Source of the DNA: Verrucomicrobiota bacterium
Lineage (GTDB): Bacteria; Verrucomicrobiota; Verrucomicrobiia; Opitutales; Opitutaceae
NCBI GenBank assembly: GCA_016721945.1
Contig: JADKHC010000016.1
Location: forward strand, 23,887-87,886
Direction of reading: 5' to 3'
DNA length: 64,000 bases
Both the position numbers and the translations under genes were made by a program. Below are positions 19,203 to 27,435 of this stretch, one piece after another; position 1 is the stretch's first letter, and every line of letters begins with the position of its first letter. The notes beneath the pieces are model-generated. The model was not told the DNA's origin, did no database searches, and saw nothing but the letters and a program-made list of their open reading frames with translations.

Positions 19203-19326
19203 GTGAGGTGGTGGGGTTGTGAGGGCAGGGAGTGAATGGTCGCGGGGGGCTTAGCTCGCCGTTCAGGATGACCATGTTGGTCTGATATCCTTCGGCGTCG
19301 AACTCAGGCTTTTCGTCGGGCTTCAT
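19177..19326 (-). CDS. Possible small ORF downstream of HigA
   Basis: A 49-codon frame starting MKPDEKPEFDAEGYQTNMVI one base after the HigA stop (ATGATATGAAG arrangement), which suggests translational coupling. The first 27 residues look like a real soluble peptide, but the rest is Pro/Thr-rich and runs into the 3' end of recJ on the opposite strand. No family is recognised. It may be a remnant of a third gene once joined to the toxin-antitoxin operon. Confidence 0.25.
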   Translation of the reverse strand: MKPDEKPEFDAEGYQTNMVILNGELSPPRPFTPCPHNPTTSLTRFCANR

Positions 19327-19327
19327 A

Positions 19328-19627
19328 TCATGCGACGAGTTTGAGCCGGTGGACGCGTGCCAGTTCGGTGCCGTGATCGCGCTCCACCAGCCACAGGTCG
19401 TAAGCGGACTGAAGATTGAGCCAGTTGCGCGGATCGATGCCGAAGAACTTGCCCAACCGGGCTGCCGTGTCAGCCGTGATGGAGCGTCGACCAGACAAAA
19501 TCTCGCTGAGGCGGCTTTGCGGAATGCCAGTGGCCTTCGCAGCTGCGAGCTGGGTCACGCTCATGGGCTCGAAAAACTCTTCGCGGAGGATGACACCGGG
19601 ATGGGTCATAGGAATTTTCTTGGTCAT
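19328..19627 (-). CDS. higA: HigA-type XRE antitoxin
   Basis: A 99-residue antitoxin: MTKKIPMTHPGVILREEFFE, then the helix-turn-helix VTQLAAAKATGIPQSRLSEILSGRRSITADTAARLGKFFG, typical of the HigA/VapI group that lies downstream of HigB. A clear Shine-Dalgarno GGAG sits before the ATG. It neutralises HigB and normally represses the operon through an upstream operator. The gene starts 12 bases after the higB stop, so the order is toxin first, the hallmark of HigBA modules. Confidence 0.93.
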   Translation of the reverse strand: MTKKIPMTHPGVILREEFFEPMSVTQLAAAKATGIPQSRLSEILSGRRSITADTAARLGKFFGIDPRNWLNLQSAYDLWLVERDHGTELARVHRLKLVA

Positions 19628-19639
19628 TGGTTTGTCTCC

Positions 19640-19921
19640 TTAATGGTAATCTACGATTTCGACTTGTTCGGCATTCGCACCGGTCCAGATGAAGCAGATG
19701 CGCCATTGGTCGTTGATGCGAATGCTGTGCTGTCCTGCCCGACCTCCTTTTAGTGCTTCCAGCCGATTGCCGGGAGGCAGCTTCAAAAAGTCGAGTTCGA
19801 CAGCAGCGTTGATCAATTGAAGCTTCACCAAGGCGCGTTGCTGAATTTCGGGAGGCAAGCGACGTGAGCGCGTTCCACTCCAGAGCTTTTCAGTTTCGTC
19901 GTTGGAAAAGCTTTTAATCAC
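19640..19921 (-). CDS. higB: HigB-type mRNA interferase toxin
   Basis: A 93-residue RelE/ParE-superfamily toxin starting at GTG 19921 (MIKSFSNDETEKLWSG). The sequence follows the HigB consensus closely: RSRRLPPEIQQRALVKLQ, LKLPPGNRLEALKGGRAGQHSIRIN, DQWRICFIW and the terminal VEIVDYH, including the C-terminal His and the Arg residues linked to ribosome-dependent mRNA cleavage. All key segments are intact, so the toxin is probably functional. It lies next to a tRNA gene, a common place for acquired modules. Confidence 0.93.
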   Translation of the reverse strand: MIKSFSNDETEKLWSGTRSRRLPPEIQQRALVKLQLINAAVELDFLKLPPGNRLEALKGGRAGQHSIRINDQWRICFIWTGANAEQVEIVDYH

Positions 19922-19945
19922 GCGCTGAGTCTTACACAGCTTTGC

Positions 19946-19980
19946 TTATCCGTCAATCGTATAATACGTTAAACGGATAA
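19946..19980 (-). promoter_or_regulatory. Candidate higBA operator/promoter
   Basis: TTATCCGT at 19946-19953 and its exact inverted copy ACGGATAA at 19973-19980 flank an A/T-rich centre (AATCGTATAATACGTTA). This lies 25 bases upstream of the toxin start and includes -10-like TATAAT/TATTAT sequences. HigA proteins bind such palindromes; binding here is inferred. Confidence 0.6.
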
Positions 19981-20232
19981 TCTAAAGCAAAACGCAGGGG
20001 CCGCGATTACAGGAGTGTCTGTTCGCGCCGTCCTAAAGCATCGCAAAGCCAGCAAGATACTGTCTTGATCAGAGAAGGGGCTGCACGGTGTGCGTTTTAT
20101 GCGTGGTTTCCCCTTCTTCTCTCATAATCAGGTCCTTGCAGAACACTTTGTTGAACTTCAAAAGTGGCCCAATTGTGGCCCAGTGAAGATTTCTTCCCTC
20201 CCGCCAATCCCTCCCAACCTGTTGACTATAAA

Positions 20233-20310
20233 TGGGGCGGCCAACGGGACTCGAACCCGCGACCCCAAGATTCACAATCTTGTGCTCTAACCAACTGAGC
20301 TATGACCGCC
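20233..20310 (-). tRNA. tRNA-His (anticodon GTG)
   Basis: Reads on the minus strand as a full cloverleaf: acceptor GCGGTCA/TGGCCGC with one G-T pair, D-arm AGCTCAGTTGGTTAGAGC, anticodon loop TTGTGAA flanked by CAAGA/TCTTG, T-arm GCGGG-TTCGAGT-CCCGT. The extra G at position -1 opposite C73, the identity feature of tRNA-His, is encoded at 20310, and the 3' CCA is encoded at 20233-20235. An overlapping open frame on the plus strand is spurious. Confidence 0.97.
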
Positions 20311-20425
20311 GTAAAGGGTCGGCGAATCTCACGGCCGCCCGGGGTACTGTCAATCCCTTCTTCGGCTTGCTTCGCACCGTGTTGTAAATGCTGCATTTCC
20401 CGTTGATTAAGTGTGTTTCAAGGCG

Positions 20426-21217
20426 ATGCTGGTTACTTCAGTTATGCAGCGGCTGCGTATCGTCACGTATAATATCGCCCATGGGCGCGGCCTTCAGCCG
20501 ATTCAAGGGCTGACGTCGCGTCGGCGTATTCGCTCGATTTTGCTGCGGATGGCCAAGCTGATCGAAAAGCTCAACCCGGACGTCGTGGCGTTGCAGGAGA
20601 TCGATCAAAATTCGACTTGGGCGGGAAACTTCGACCAGTTGGAGTTTTTGCGTGAGTTTACGGGCTTTCCTTATGCGGTTTTTGGCATCAACAACCGGCG
20701 CACCGGGCTCCTGAAGCTCAACTACGGCAATGCTTTTCTTTCGCGCCACCCGATTGCCGAGTGGGAAAACATCACGTTTGGCCAGAAGCGCATGGGCGAA
20801 AAAGGTTTTTTGTTCGCCGAGCTCGATGTCCACGGGAAGCGCGTGCCGCTGGTCAACATGCACCTGCACTACCGTTCGCGCGCGCATCGCATCAAGCAGG
20901 TCGATCAGGTCATGGCGTATCTCAACAAGAAGCGGGCGCTCCGTCATGCGCACTGGGCGGTGCCGCCGATCGTCTGCGGCGACATGAACAATCCTTCGCA
21001 CACAGCCGACGCCACGGCTTCACTCTTCAAGTATTTTTCTCTGCACGGGAATTACTCCCTGCACCCACAGAAGGCGCGCACGTTTCCCTCGCCGATGCCA
21101 CGTCGCATGCTCGATTTCGTTTTTCTGCCGCCGGAATGCGTGGAGGTTTACTGCCTGGTCGTGCGCACGATGCTTTCCGATCACCGGCCGGTGATGGTGG
21201 AGTGTAGAATCTCGTAG
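20426..21217 (+). CDS. Endonuclease/exonuclease/phosphatase (EEP) family hydrolase
   Basis: About 263 residues; starts at ATG 20426 (MLVTSVMQRLRIVTYN), ATG 20444 or GTG 20411 are all possible. EEP fold motifs: RIVTYNIAHGRG (metal-binding Asn), DVVALQEIDQNS (catalytic Glu), LVNMHLHY (His), IVCGDMNNPSH (DxN), LDFVF and MLSDHRPVMVE (the SDH catalytic His). Members hydrolyse phosphodiesters in nucleic acids, phosphoinositides or lipids; the target here cannot be told. No signal peptide or membrane span is evident, so it is probably cytoplasmic. Confidence 0.88.
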   Translation: MLVTSVMQRLRIVTYNIAHGRGLQPIQGLTSRRRIRSILLRMAKLIEKLNPDVVALQEIDQNSTWAGNFDQLEFLREFTGFPYAVFGINNRRTGLLKLNYGNAFLSRHPIAEWENITFGQKRMGEKGFLFAELDVHGKRVPLVNMHLHYRSRAHRIKQVDQVMAYLNKKRALRHAHWAVPPIVCGDMNNPSHTADATASLFKYFSLHGNYSLHPQKARTFPSPMPRRMLDFVFLPPECVEVYCLVVRTMLSDHRPVMVECRIS

Positions 21218-21258
21218 GGTCGCCTCTTATTCGTAGCGCCAATCTCATGCCTGTTTTC

Positions 21259-21339
21259 TGTCATTCTGAGCGGAGCGAAGAATCCAGTTGGGCTGTGCTG
21301 CAACGTTAAGCTGGATTCTTCGCTCCGCTCAGAATGACA
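21259..21339. repeat. Perfect 29-bp inverted repeat
   Basis: The arms at 21259-21287 and 21311-21339 are exact reverse complements (start TGTCATTCTGAGCGGAGCG) around a 23-base spacer. The sequence can form a very stable hairpin between the EEP gene and trpA. The TCATTCTGAGCG motif is a well-known interspersed sequence in several bacterial phyla. It may act as a terminator structure but has no T run. Confidence 0.9.
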
Positions 21340-21479
21340 AACTTAAGGAGTCAGCAGCGTTTCCGAAGCTGTGCCGGCCTGCTTACACGCATGCTGGGTC
21401 TGATCGCTGAAAAATCGCTTTGCGCCGCAGCGGTCTTTTGTCAGTTGTCACCTTTGCGCCTGTTCGGCGCGCATAATCC

Positions 21480-22283
21480 ATGGATCGCATCGCCCAAGCT
21501 TTTGCCCGTGCCCGTTCTGAAAATCGCGCCTGTTTCGTGGCGTACCTTTGCGCGGGCGATCCCGACTTGGAAACCTCGATCTCTGCGTGCCGCGCGGTGC
21601 TGGAAAATGGTGTCGACGTGCTCGAACTCGGCGTGCCGTTTTCCGATCCGCTGGCCGATGGGCTGACCAATCAACTCGCCGCCCAGCGTGCGCTTGAGAG
21701 CGGTATGACGGCCGCTAGGGTCTTTGAACTGGTTCGGCGCATCCGCGAATTCAGCCAGGTGCCGATCGTCTTCTACACTTACTACAATCTCGTTTTTGCC
21801 AACGGCGTCGAAAACTACGTGCGCCTGGCGCGCGAAGCCGGTGTCGATGGGCTACTCACGCTCGATCTTCCCCCAGAGGAAGCAGGCGAGGTCGTCGCGG
21901 CTTGCGGCAAGCACGACATGAAGACGGTCTTCATTGTTGCCCCGACGACGCCGAATGCGCGCCTGCCGATCATCACGGCTGCAGCGACGGGTTTCATTTA
22001 CTATGTCTCCCGTGAAGGCGTGACGGGCGTGCGCGACCAGGTCGCGGCCAACATTCCCGAGGCGGTCGCGCGTATCAAGGCAGTTGCTAAAAATCTGCCG
22101 GTGGTGGTTGGTTTTGGTATTTCCACGCGGGCCCATGTGACCGAGGTCGCCGCTCATGCCGATGGCGTGGTGATCGGTAGTGCGTTGGTGAACTGCATTC
22201 GCGATAATCTTAGCCAGCGCGAACGGATTGCACCTGCGCTCGCGGCGAAGGCTGCTGATTTTGCGCTGGGCGTCGGGCGTTAA
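21480..22283 (+). CDS. trpA: Tryptophan synthase alpha chain
   Basis: A 267-residue TIM-barrel enzyme that cleaves indole-3-glycerol phosphate to indole and glyceraldehyde 3-phosphate, passing indole to TrpB. The catalytic Glu lies in DVLELGVPFSDP and the catalytic Asp in PLADGLTNQ (a variant of the common ADGPxIQ). Further signatures are VDGLLTLDLPPEE, IYYVSREGVTG, VVVGFGISTRAHV and DGVVIGSALV, the phosphate-binding loops. It stands alone: trpB and the rest of the pathway are not in the window, so the trp genes are dispersed here. Confidence 0.96.
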   Translation: MDRIAQAFARARSENRACFVAYLCAGDPDLETSISACRAVLENGVDVLELGVPFSDPLADGLTNQLAAQRALESGMTAARVFELVRRIREFSQVPIVFYTYYNLVFANGVENYVRLAREAGVDGLLTLDLPPEEAGEVVAACGKHDMKTVFIVAPTTPNARLPIITAAATGFIYYVSREGVTGVRDQVAANIPEAVARIKAVAKNLPVVVGFGISTRAHVTEVAAHADGVVIGSALVNCIRDNLSQRERIAPALAAKAADFALGVGR

Positions 22284-22300
22284 ACTGCACTTATTGCACT

Positions 22301-23215
22301 ATGCCCCGTAGAGTACTCCTTATCGACGATGACCGGATGCAGTGCATGCTCACGAAGGCGCACTTCGCGAAATTTCGTCAGGAGAAGTACGAAGTCGATT
22401 GGGCGGAAACCTACGAGAAAGGTCTAAGAAAATTACTGAGCGGCGAATACACCGTTTGCCTGCTCGATTACCAGCTGGGCGAACGCGATGGGCTTGCGCT
22501 CATCCGCGAGGCCATTGCGGCTGGCTGTCATGTGCCGATTATTTTTCTGACAGCTGAAACCGGTGAAAACATCGACATTTTGGCGATGGAGGCAGGTGCG
22601 CTCGACTATTTGATCAAGGGCGAGATTACCACGCAGTCGCTCGAACGCTCCCTGCGTTATGCGCTGAAACTCGGCGATACGATGGAAGCGTTGCGCCAGC
22701 TCGCCACGCACGATGCGCTCACCGGGCTGCTCAATCGGCGCGAGTTCGACCGCATTCTGATCGAAGAGCATGAGCGCGCAAAACGCTTTGGCCGCTCGTA
22801 TGCGATCGTGACGCTCGACCTGGATCATTTCAAAAAAGTGAACGATACTTACGGCCATCCGGCGGGCGATCTTGTGCTTAAGACGGTAGCCAAGCGCATC
22901 GGACAGCAATTGCGGAGCGTTGATCGCTTTGCCCGTGTCGGTGGCGAGGAGTTCGCCATTGTACTGACTGAGGTCGATTTTGTGACGGTTTCGGAGGTCG
23001 CCAAACGAATCGTCGAAATGGTTGCGCGTATGCCCGTGCTGCTTGAAAACGGAACCAAACTGCCCGTGACGGTAAGCGCTGGTTCGGCATCGATGCCGAA
23101 AAATGCAGCCGATCCCGCCGCTTTGATTCGGATTTCGGACAAGGCGCTGTATGAGGCCAAGCAGCGCGGCCGCAACCGAGCGGTGGCAGCTGTCGAGCTC
23201 ACACCGGCAGAGTAG
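22301..23215 (+). CDS. Response regulator with GGDEF diguanylate cyclase output
   Basis: A 304-residue protein. REC domain (residues 1-120): VLLIDDDRMQC acidic pocket, phospho-acceptor Asp in VCLLDYQLGE, FLTAET, and YLIKGE replacing the usual KP motif. GGDEF domain (about 140-300): HDALTGLLNRREF, LDLDHFKKVNDTYGHPAGD and active-site RVGGEEFAIVL. The product-inhibition I-site RxxD is present as RSVD five residues before GGEEF. This predicts an active, feedback-controlled c-di-GMP synthase. It starts 17 bases after trpA, possibly by chance co-transcription. A likely effector in this window is the MshEN-like ATPase at 37.6-39.3 kb. Confidence 0.95.
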   Translation: MPRRVLLIDDDRMQCMLTKAHFAKFRQEKYEVDWAETYEKGLRKLLSGEYTVCLLDYQLGERDGLALIREAIAAGCHVPIIFLTAETGENIDILAMEAGALDYLIKGEITTQSLERSLRYALKLGDTMEALRQLATHDALTGLLNRREFDRILIEEHERAKRFGRSYAIVTLDLDHFKKVNDTYGHPAGDLVLKTVAKRIGQQLRSVDRFARVGGEEFAIVLTEVDFVTVSEVAKRIVEMVARMPVLLENGTKLPVTVSAGSASMPKNAADPAALIRISDKALYEAKQRGRNRAVAAVELTPAE

Positions 23216-23249
23216 TGGGCTTCGCCCTAGTTGGAACGATGCATTAAAG

Positions 23250-23325
23250 GGTGGAGCCCGTTGTCCCTAACGGGCTGGTTCGTGAGCGTTTCCGATCAAG
23301 CCCGATGAGGACATCGGGATCCACC
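23250..23325 (+). repeat. 75-bp interspersed repeat, copy B
   Basis: Full-length match to the reverse complement of 12233-12307. The terminal GGTGGAGCCCG and CGGGATCCACC are inverted. It stands downstream of the GGDEF gene. Confidence 0.8.
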
Positions 23326-23426
23326 TTCTGCACAGCGCTTTACCCTCGAAGCCGCGCTTCAACTGCATCGTTTGTCGACACGAGGTCGTGCCTTGCAGGC
23401 CAGATGATCCTTAATTCCGTAGTTGA

Positions 23427-23564
23427 AACCGCTAATTATCGCTAATTGGCGCTAAATCAGAGACATCGATAAAAACACCTTTTCACCTGCCAGGTGAACT
23501 CCTTTGCCGCGTAGACCGGTGGCTAACTTCCGAAATTAGCGGCGATTAGCGATAATTAGCGGTT
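23427..23564. repeat. TTAGCG-rich inverted repeat, copy A
   Basis: A 29-bp arm beginning AACCGCTAATTATCGCTAAT at 23427-23455 is matched by its near-perfect reverse complement at 23536-23564 (three mismatches). Each arm holds three GCTAAT-type units. The same terminal motif is found at 62159-62240. Together with the 75-bp repeat this fills the 388-base gap between the GGDEF gene and prsR; no other gene is seen there. Confidence 0.8.
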
Positions 23565-23603
23565 AAACAACTGCTGTTTTTAGGATGATTCGAGACGTTG
23601 GCT

Positions 23604-24974
23604 TTACTCGCGTTCGGGCCCGCTTTTGTTGATTCCCAGCTTTTCCATCAGCTCATAAAAGGTGGGGCGGCTGATCCCGAGTTCGGTGGCGGCGGCGGTT
23701 ATCTTGTTGTTATGTTTGCGGAGGGCTTGCTGCAGAAGTTCGCGTTCGAGCGCTTCACGCGCTTCTTTTAGTGTGCTTCCGATGCGATTTGAACTGGTTG
23801 CGTTCGTAAGCTCAAGGTCCTGAGCCGAGAGGCGTTTCTCGCCGCCCATGATCACGGCGCGGCGAACGCGATTCTGGAGTTCGCGCACATTTCCTGGCCA
23901 GTCGTGACGTTGAATCGCGCGTTGTGCTTCGGGCGCAAAGCTGAGGCCGGCTTTTCCGCTTTCGCTGGCAAATTGCTGGAGAAAGGATTGCGCGAGGAAG
24001 AGGATGTCGCCTTCGCGATTGCGCAGGGCGGGCAGGGCGATTTGTACAACGGCGAGCCGGTAGAAAAGATCTTCGCGAAACGAACCATCTAACATGCCTT
24101 TTTTTAGGTCGGCGTTGGTGGCGGCGACAACCCGGGTATCGACCGGGATTTCCTGGCGCCCGCCGACGCGTTCGATGCAGCGTTCCTGCAGGAACCTTAG
24201 GAGTTTGACTTGGATCGGCAGTGGGATTTCACCAACTTCGTCGAGGAAAAGCGTGCCGCCCGAGGCACCTTCGATCCGGCCTTTACGCTGGACGTGGGCG
24301 CCGGTAAAGGCGCCTTTTTCGTGGCCGAAAAGTTCACTCTCAATCAGCGTCTCGGGGATGGCACTGCAGTTGATGGCGACAAAGGGGCCGCTCTTGCGAG
24401 CGCTGCGGTTGTGGATGGCGCGCGCGGTCATTTCCTTGCCGGTGCCGCTCTCGCCCAGAATGAGCACCGGGGCGTCGACGGTCGCGACTTTGCGGATGGT
24501 GTCGAAGACCACTTGCATCGGTGTGCTGGTTCCCAGAATCCCGTCGAAGGCGTCGCTCTGCAACCGGCCCTGCATCTCGCGGTATTCACGTTCTAGTTGG
24601 GCGACGTGGAAGCAGCGTTTCAAAAGCAATTTCAGATCGACCATTTCGACGGGCTTACCGAGAAAATCGTAGGCACCTGCGCCGATGGCTTGGAGCGCAT
24701 TCGTCTTTTCGCCTTGGCCGGAGATGATGACGATCTTGGCCAGCGGGTCCACCGCGAGCAGTTCCGACAATGTTGCGAGACCTTCTTCCGGTGTCGCTGG
24801 ATTGGGCGGCAGCCCTAGATCGAGCAGGACGACTGCGGGGTGTGCGGTGCGGAATTTTTCAACTGCTTCTGCGCGATCGCCCGCTTGCAGGATCTCATAA
24901 TCCTGAGCCAGGGCCCATTTCATCTGGGTGCGAATCTCGTCGTCGTCATCGACGATCAAAAGTGTAGGTTTCAT
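23604..24974 (-). CDS. prsR: Sigma-54-dependent response regulator PrsR
   Basis: A 456-residue NtrC-type activator. REC domain with LLIVDDDDEIRTQ, phospho-Asp in VVLLDLGLPP and the extended PNPATPEEGL loop, which is characteristic of the PEP-CTERM-box regulator PrsR; AAA+ domain with Walker A GESGTGKEM, the sigma-54-contacting loop ELFGHEKGAFTGA, Walker B GGTLFLDEVGEIP; and a Fis-type helix-turn-helix at the C-terminus (NKITAAATELGISRPTFYELM). It overlaps prsK by four bases (ATGA), so the pair is translationally coupled. The divergent gene at 27436 has a matching sigma-54 promoter, making it the obvious candidate target. Confidence 0.93.
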   Translation of the reverse strand: MKPTLLIVDDDDEIRTQMKWALAQDYEILQAGDRAEAVEKFRTAHPAVVLLDLGLPPNPATPEEGLATLSELLAVDPLAKIVIISGQGEKTNALQAIGAGAYDFLGKPVEMVDLKLLLKRCFHVAQLEREYREMQGRLQSDAFDGILGTSTPMQVVFDTIRKVATVDAPVLILGESGTGKEMTARAIHNRSARKSGPFVAINCSAIPETLIESELFGHEKGAFTGAHVQRKGRIEGASGGTLFLDEVGEIPLPIQVKLLRFLQERCIERVGGRQEIPVDTRVVAATNADLKKGMLDGSFREDLFYRLAVVQIALPALRNREGDILFLAQSFLQQFASESGKAGLSFAPEAQRAIQRHDWPGNVRELQNRVRRAVIMGGEKRLSAQDLELTNATSSNRIGSTLKEAREALERELLQQALRKHNNKITAAATELGISRPTFYELMEKLGINKSGPERE

Positions 24975-27088
24975 CGGGCACTGGGGGTAAGAGGTAGGGG
25001 CAGAAATACTCGGAAAGTGGTGCCTTGACCGGACGAACTTTCAACCGCAATCCGACCGCCGTGCGCTTCCACGATCATTTTGCTTTGGAACATGCCGATC
25101 CCGAGGCCGTTTTTCTTTGTCGTCTGGAATGGGCGAAAGAGCGAGCGAGCGAGAAATTCCTCAGTCATGCCGCAGCCGTCGTCGGCAGCCGTGAGAACCG
25201 CCCAAGAACCCTCCTGGATCGTGCGAATGCGGAGGCGTCCCTTGCCGTTTGTGGCCTCGCGCGCGTTCAGCACCAGGTTAATGATTACTTTTGAAAACTG
25301 GTCGTTATCGACAAGAATGTTAGGTACTTTAGCCAGTTCGGCTTCGATGATGAACCCAGTGCCTTGCTCGAAACTCGCCAGTGCGTTCGTGACGATTGCG
25401 TTTAAGTCGGATTCCCTAGCCTGGATTTTAAGCTCTTTGCGGAGTTCGCTGAGGCGGCTTATCAGATGATTGATGTGGGCGACGGATTTACCCACGCCGC
25501 GCAGCGCGTCCTGCCTGAACTCGGGATCGTCGAAATGCGTGGGCAAGTTTTGCAGCATCAAACTCAGTGTTGACGCCGCGTTCTTCAGATCATGCACAAA
25601 AAACGCCGCCATGGTTTGGAATGCTTCGTGTTCACGGGACTGAAGGAGTCGCTGCGAGAGGCGCACATTCAACAACCCGGAGGAGACGTGTTCGCCGATA
25701 GTTTTGAGCAGATCGAAATCTTGGAGCGTAAAAGGCGTTCCGCCGACGCGGTCGCCAAGAATGATCACTGCCAACACTTCGCCGCGCGAAACGATCGGCA
25801 CGCAAACACGGTTGCCGCCTTTATGAAATTCATCGGGGTGACAACGCCGCAAGACCACGGCCCACATCTCGCTCGGTTTCTCGATGTCCGTGGGGTCGAT
25901 GTGTTCACGGAGATGCTGAACCACGAGTGCGGTACCCGCGGAGTCTGGCTTTAGCTCACGAGCCCGATCCTCCGTGAGGGACGTGGAGGCGGCAAGGACG
26001 AGCTCATTCCTACTGTCGTCCAAGACCCAGAAAGTGACGCAAAGTGATTTGAAAGTATCCGCGAGCTGCGCCACGACGGCTTGGCAAAACTCTTTCTGTT
26101 CGACCCGAGAAGCAGTTACTTCGGTGAAGCGGCTCCAGACCGTCTGGTAATCGTAGAACGGGCGTTTAAAATGGCGGCTGACGAAGCGCCGTACATAGAG
26201 ATTTATCCGGTCCGATTGCAGCAGGACGGCCAGGATAACCAACGCGACCAATACAATAAATGCTTTGAGCGCGAACGAATCGTCACCGCCAAAATAAGTG
26301 ACCAACGAGGCCAGAATCCCGATAAGCACCAGATAAATTCCCGCCAGAAAAACCGTGACCGAACCCTGCAGCACCGACTGCGAAGGATGAACGTTCAAAG
26401 CGATGGGCTCCGACCGGAAGATCGAGCGAAAAATCAGCAAGGTCGCCACCAGCAGAGCTCCGGAATTTATCGCCTCCATGGAAAGATTCACCTCCCGGTA
26501 CAGCAGGGCCTGGCTGGCGGTGAACACACGGATGATGAACAATACCGCCACGCCCATGAGCATGAATTTGATGCGCCAGCGGATCATGCCAACGGAGGCT
26601 CGAAAGCTACGCTCCAGATTCATCAACACCAAGATGGCGCTGATCAAAAGCAGCAGGTAGCGCAAGGCGCCAAGTCCGGTTAAGGCAAAATGGAACGTCG
26701 GCACAGTATCCCGCGAATACGTGAGAATCGGCAGACTTTGCGGAATAAAAACGAGGCCGATAGGCGCGATGAAAGCCCCAATCAACAGCCATCGCCAACG
26801 TTGGATAAACACGCGTGCATTCTCGCGTGCGTAGGCGAGACTGAAGAGCAGCCAAAAACCAGGAAGAAAAGCTGCCGCAACTCCACGATACCGCAGCCAG
26901 TGATTCAATTGCTCCGGTACCTCAGCGTGAGAGGCAAAACCGCCGAATATACGCTCGACCGCAAAAGCCAGCATGCCACCGACAAACGCCCAAAGCGCGA
27001 TTGACCGACCGGCCCGCAGGGCTGCAATTAACGCCAAAATACCCGCGCCGGTTGCGCTTAAGAACGTAAGGATCTCGGCAGTATGCAT
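24971..27088 (-). CDS. prsK: Membrane histidine kinase PrsK
   Basis: A 705-residue sensor kinase. The N-terminal 300 residues hold about eight transmembrane helices (starting ILTFLSATGAGILALIAAL), followed by a GAF-like domain (about 310-460: FKSLCVTFWVLDDSRNELVLA, RVCVPIVSRGEVLAVIILGDR), then the phospho-acceptor His in FFVHDLKNAASTLSLML and an HATPase_c domain with VINLVLNAREAT (N box), TAADDGCGM (G1) and NGLGIGMFQSK (G2). The 7/8-TM plus GAF plus kinase order fits the PrsK family that works with PrsR in exosortase/PEP-CTERM species. The signal sensed is unknown. Confidence 0.92.
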   Translation of the reverse strand: MHTAEILTFLSATGAGILALIAALRAGRSIALWAFVGGMLAFAVERIFGGFASHAEVPEQLNHWLRYRGVAAAFLPGFWLLFSLAYARENARVFIQRWRWLLIGAFIAPIGLVFIPQSLPILTYSRDTVPTFHFALTGLGALRYLLLLISAILVLMNLERSFRASVGMIRWRIKFMLMGVAVLFIIRVFTASQALLYREVNLSMEAINSGALLVATLLIFRSIFRSEPIALNVHPSQSVLQGSVTVFLAGIYLVLIGILASLVTYFGGDDSFALKAFIVLVALVILAVLLQSDRINLYVRRFVSRHFKRPFYDYQTVWSRFTEVTASRVEQKEFCQAVVAQLADTFKSLCVTFWVLDDSRNELVLAASTSLTEDRARELKPDSAGTALVVQHLREHIDPTDIEKPSEMWAVVLRRCHPDEFHKGGNRVCVPIVSRGEVLAVIILGDRVGGTPFTLQDFDLLKTIGEHVSSGLLNVRLSQRLLQSREHEAFQTMAAFFVHDLKNAASTLSLMLQNLPTHFDDPEFRQDALRGVGKSVAHINHLISRLSELRKELKIQARESDLNAIVTNALASFEQGTGFIIEAELAKVPNILVDNDQFSKVIINLVLNAREATNGKGRLRIRTIQEGSWAVLTAADDGCGMTEEFLARSLFRPFQTTKKNGLGIGMFQSKMIVEAHGGRIAVESSSGQGTTFRVFLPLPLTPSAR

Positions 27089-27269
27089 TAGTCTGGTGCC
27101 TGAAAACTGTCGGAAGAGTACCTTCGGTTCAATGCTGGTTTATCAACAACTACAGCGCTCAATGCCCGTATTCGGAACTGTGCCACTTGAGGCTGCGATC
27201 ACGGGACTATCCACATATGCCACCCTCGGGCTGCTAATCGGTTCCGGAAAGAGCGATGTCGTGGACTGT

Positions 27270-27297
27270 AATATTCTCCGAAAGCGTCGGGAATGTT
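27270..27297 (+). promoter_or_regulatory. Candidate activator site upstream of the sigma-54 promoter
   Basis: AATATTCTCCGA (27270-27281) and TCGGGAATGTT (27287-27297) form an imperfect inverted repeat about 95 bases before the -24/-12 promoter, a usual distance for an enhancer-binding activator. PrsR binding is inferred, not shown. Confidence 0.35.
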
Positions 27298-27388
27298 GAC
27301 ACTTTATGGGCTTAACTCAAGCGGTGTGCATTGCGATAAGTTACTTAAGATATTATAGAATAACAGTTAAATGAATATGTCACATCGC

Positions 27389-27404
27389 TGGCACAACCTG
27401 TGCA
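27389..27404 (+). promoter_or_regulatory. Sigma-54 (-24/-12) promoter
   Basis: TGGCACAACCTGTGCA has the invariant GG (27390-27391) and GC (27402-27403) exactly ten bases apart and agrees with TGGCAC-N5-TTGCA except for one base. The expected transcription start, about 12 bases after the GC, lies roughly 20 bases before the ATG at 27436. It sits in the region shared with the prsK start. Confidence 0.75.
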
Positions 27405-27435
27405 TGCATAAAATGCAGGTCCACCTAACATCAAA

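Noticed and set aside
20069..20290. Open frames overlapping tRNA-His on both strands
   Set aside because: They translate the tRNA (NGTRTRDPKIHNL-type peptide), a familiar artefact; no homology or ribosome site.
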